Part shown: positions 63,443 through 64,000 of the stretch, piece by piece | Numbering within the stretch: position 1 is the first letter of the stretch | How the letters are laid out: every line of letters starts with the position of its first letter | NCBI GenBank assembly: GCA_963781665.1 | Contig: CAWAGA010000002.1 | Span: forward strand, 4,154,001 to 4,218,000 | From: JAJYIW01 sp963781665 | Lineage (GTDB): Bacteria; Chloroflexota; Anaerolineae; Anaerolineales; Anaerolineaceae | Length of the DNA: 64,000 nucleotides | Reading direction: 5' to 3' | The notes under the pieces: model-generated | The model's input: only the letters and a program-made list of their open reading frames with translations | Told to the model about the DNA's origin: nothing | The model's database searches: none | Made by a program: the position numbers and the translations under genes

Positions 63443-64000
63443 ATGAGAATCGCATTCATTAATCCCCAGGGTAACTTTGATTCTCAAGATAGTTATTGGA
63501 GCGCCCATCCAGACTTCGGTGGGCAGCTTGTCTATGTAAAGGAAGTCGCTCTGGCCTGTGCAGACTTAGGTCATCAAGTCGATATTTTTACCAGGCAGAT
63601 GAATGATCCTGATTGGCCGGAGTTTTTCGCTCCACAGGATGGCTATCCTGGAGTGTCTGCTGTCCGGATCATCCGAATACCATTTGGCGGACCAAAATTC
63701 TTGAATAAAGAAGAACTGTGGCCCTTCCTCGGAACTGAATTTGCTGACGGCGTCAAATCCTTTTACGGTCAAGAAGGCACAATGCCTGAAGCATTTACTG
63801 CCCATTATGGTGATGGCGGTATTACCGCTGCGAATTCTTGCAGAAGATACCGGAATCCCTTTTACCTTTACCGCTCATTCGCTTGGCGCTCAAAAAATGG
63901 ACAAGTTGACTTCGACCCGGGCAAATTTGCCTGAGTTGGAACAGAGGTACCATTTTGCACGCCGTATTTTTGCTGAACGAACCGCGATGAATCATGCAGC
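63443..64000 (+). CDS. Sucrose-phosphate synthase, GT4 (partial, one-base frameshift)
   Basis: N-terminal 185 residues or so of an enzyme joining UDP- or ADP-glucose to fructose-6-P; the window ends inside it. It matches the bacterial SPS start: FINPQGNFDSQDSYWSAHPD, FGGQLVYVKEVALA, DIFTRQMNDPDWPEF, IPFGGPKFLNKEELWPFL and HYGDGGITAA. One extra A near 63833 breaks the frame; repaired, it continues ILAEDTGIPFTFTAHSLGAQ, then KMDKL and the RRIFAERTAM helix. The ATG has an AGGAGG site 12 bases after glgA. Sucrose could serve as compatible solute or reserve. Confidence 0.85.

Overview
The window looks like a chromosomal segment of an anaerobic, carbohydrate-fermenting bacterium, most likely Chloroflexota, class Anaerolineae. 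That assignment is an inference. It rests on secreted proteins with long Thr/Pro linkers, many glycoside hydrolases, LacI regulators, a type-I cyclic-di-GMP riboswitch, a sucrose-phosphate synthase next to a glycogen synthase, and a fused EIIA-HPr-EI phosphotransferase. No rRNA, tRNA, CRISPR array, transposase or phage gene was found.

Layout. (1) 1-2.9 kb: the start of a family-5 solute-binding lipoprotein, a LacI regulator with CelR-like operators, and a second divergent LacI regulator. (2) 3.07-6.3 kb: a c-di-GMP riboswitch plus terminator ahead of a secreted beta-helix/PQQ-propeller protein. (3) 6.8-15.4 kb: NanE, two membrane proteins, a GH13 alpha-glucosidase with an overlapping SulP transporter, and a uroporphyrinogen-decarboxylase-like protein. 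(4) 15.6-24.3 kb: an ABC-2 exporter operon, a membrane-anchored GH5, a sensor kinase/NarL-type regulator pair, a second URO-D-like paralogue and a DUF5680 protein. (5) 24.4-31.8 kb: an SBBP propeller protein, a six-hairpin glycosidase, and a large metallophosphoesterase protein with duplicated C-terminal modules. (6) 32.2-40.3 kb: a chemoreceptor remnant, then a TetR / GPH transporter / serine hydrolase / GH78 / carboxylesterase operon. (7) 40.6-47.6 kb: a Cys-rich lipoprotein, a GH4 enzyme, a decayed LacI plus sugar-ABC-permease locus, a sulfatase and a GH63-like enzyme. (8) 48.2-64 kb, all on the + strand: pyrophosphatase, EIIA, EIIA-HPr-EI fusion, 1-phosphofructokinase, fructose EIIBBC, class III FBPase, glucose-6-P isomerase, an ldh/mdh remnant, phosphoglucomutase, class II aldolase, glycogen synthase and sucrose-phosphate synthase (cut by the window end).

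The last region is the most coherent system. Fructose enters by the PTS as fructose-1-P and becomes fructose-1,6-bisphosphate. It can then go down through aldolase, or back through FBPase, Pgi and Pgm to hexose phosphates for glycogen and sucrose-6-P, with pyrophosphatase pulling the biosynthetic side.

Caveat: at least ten otherwise healthy genes contain one-base frameshifts, several in short homopolymers, and one contains an in-frame TAG. The number and mildness of these breaks suggest draft-sequence indel errors more than gene decay. Four other loci (LacI, MalF-type permease, chemoreceptor, ldh/mdh) are truncated or multiply broken and look like genuine pseudogenes.
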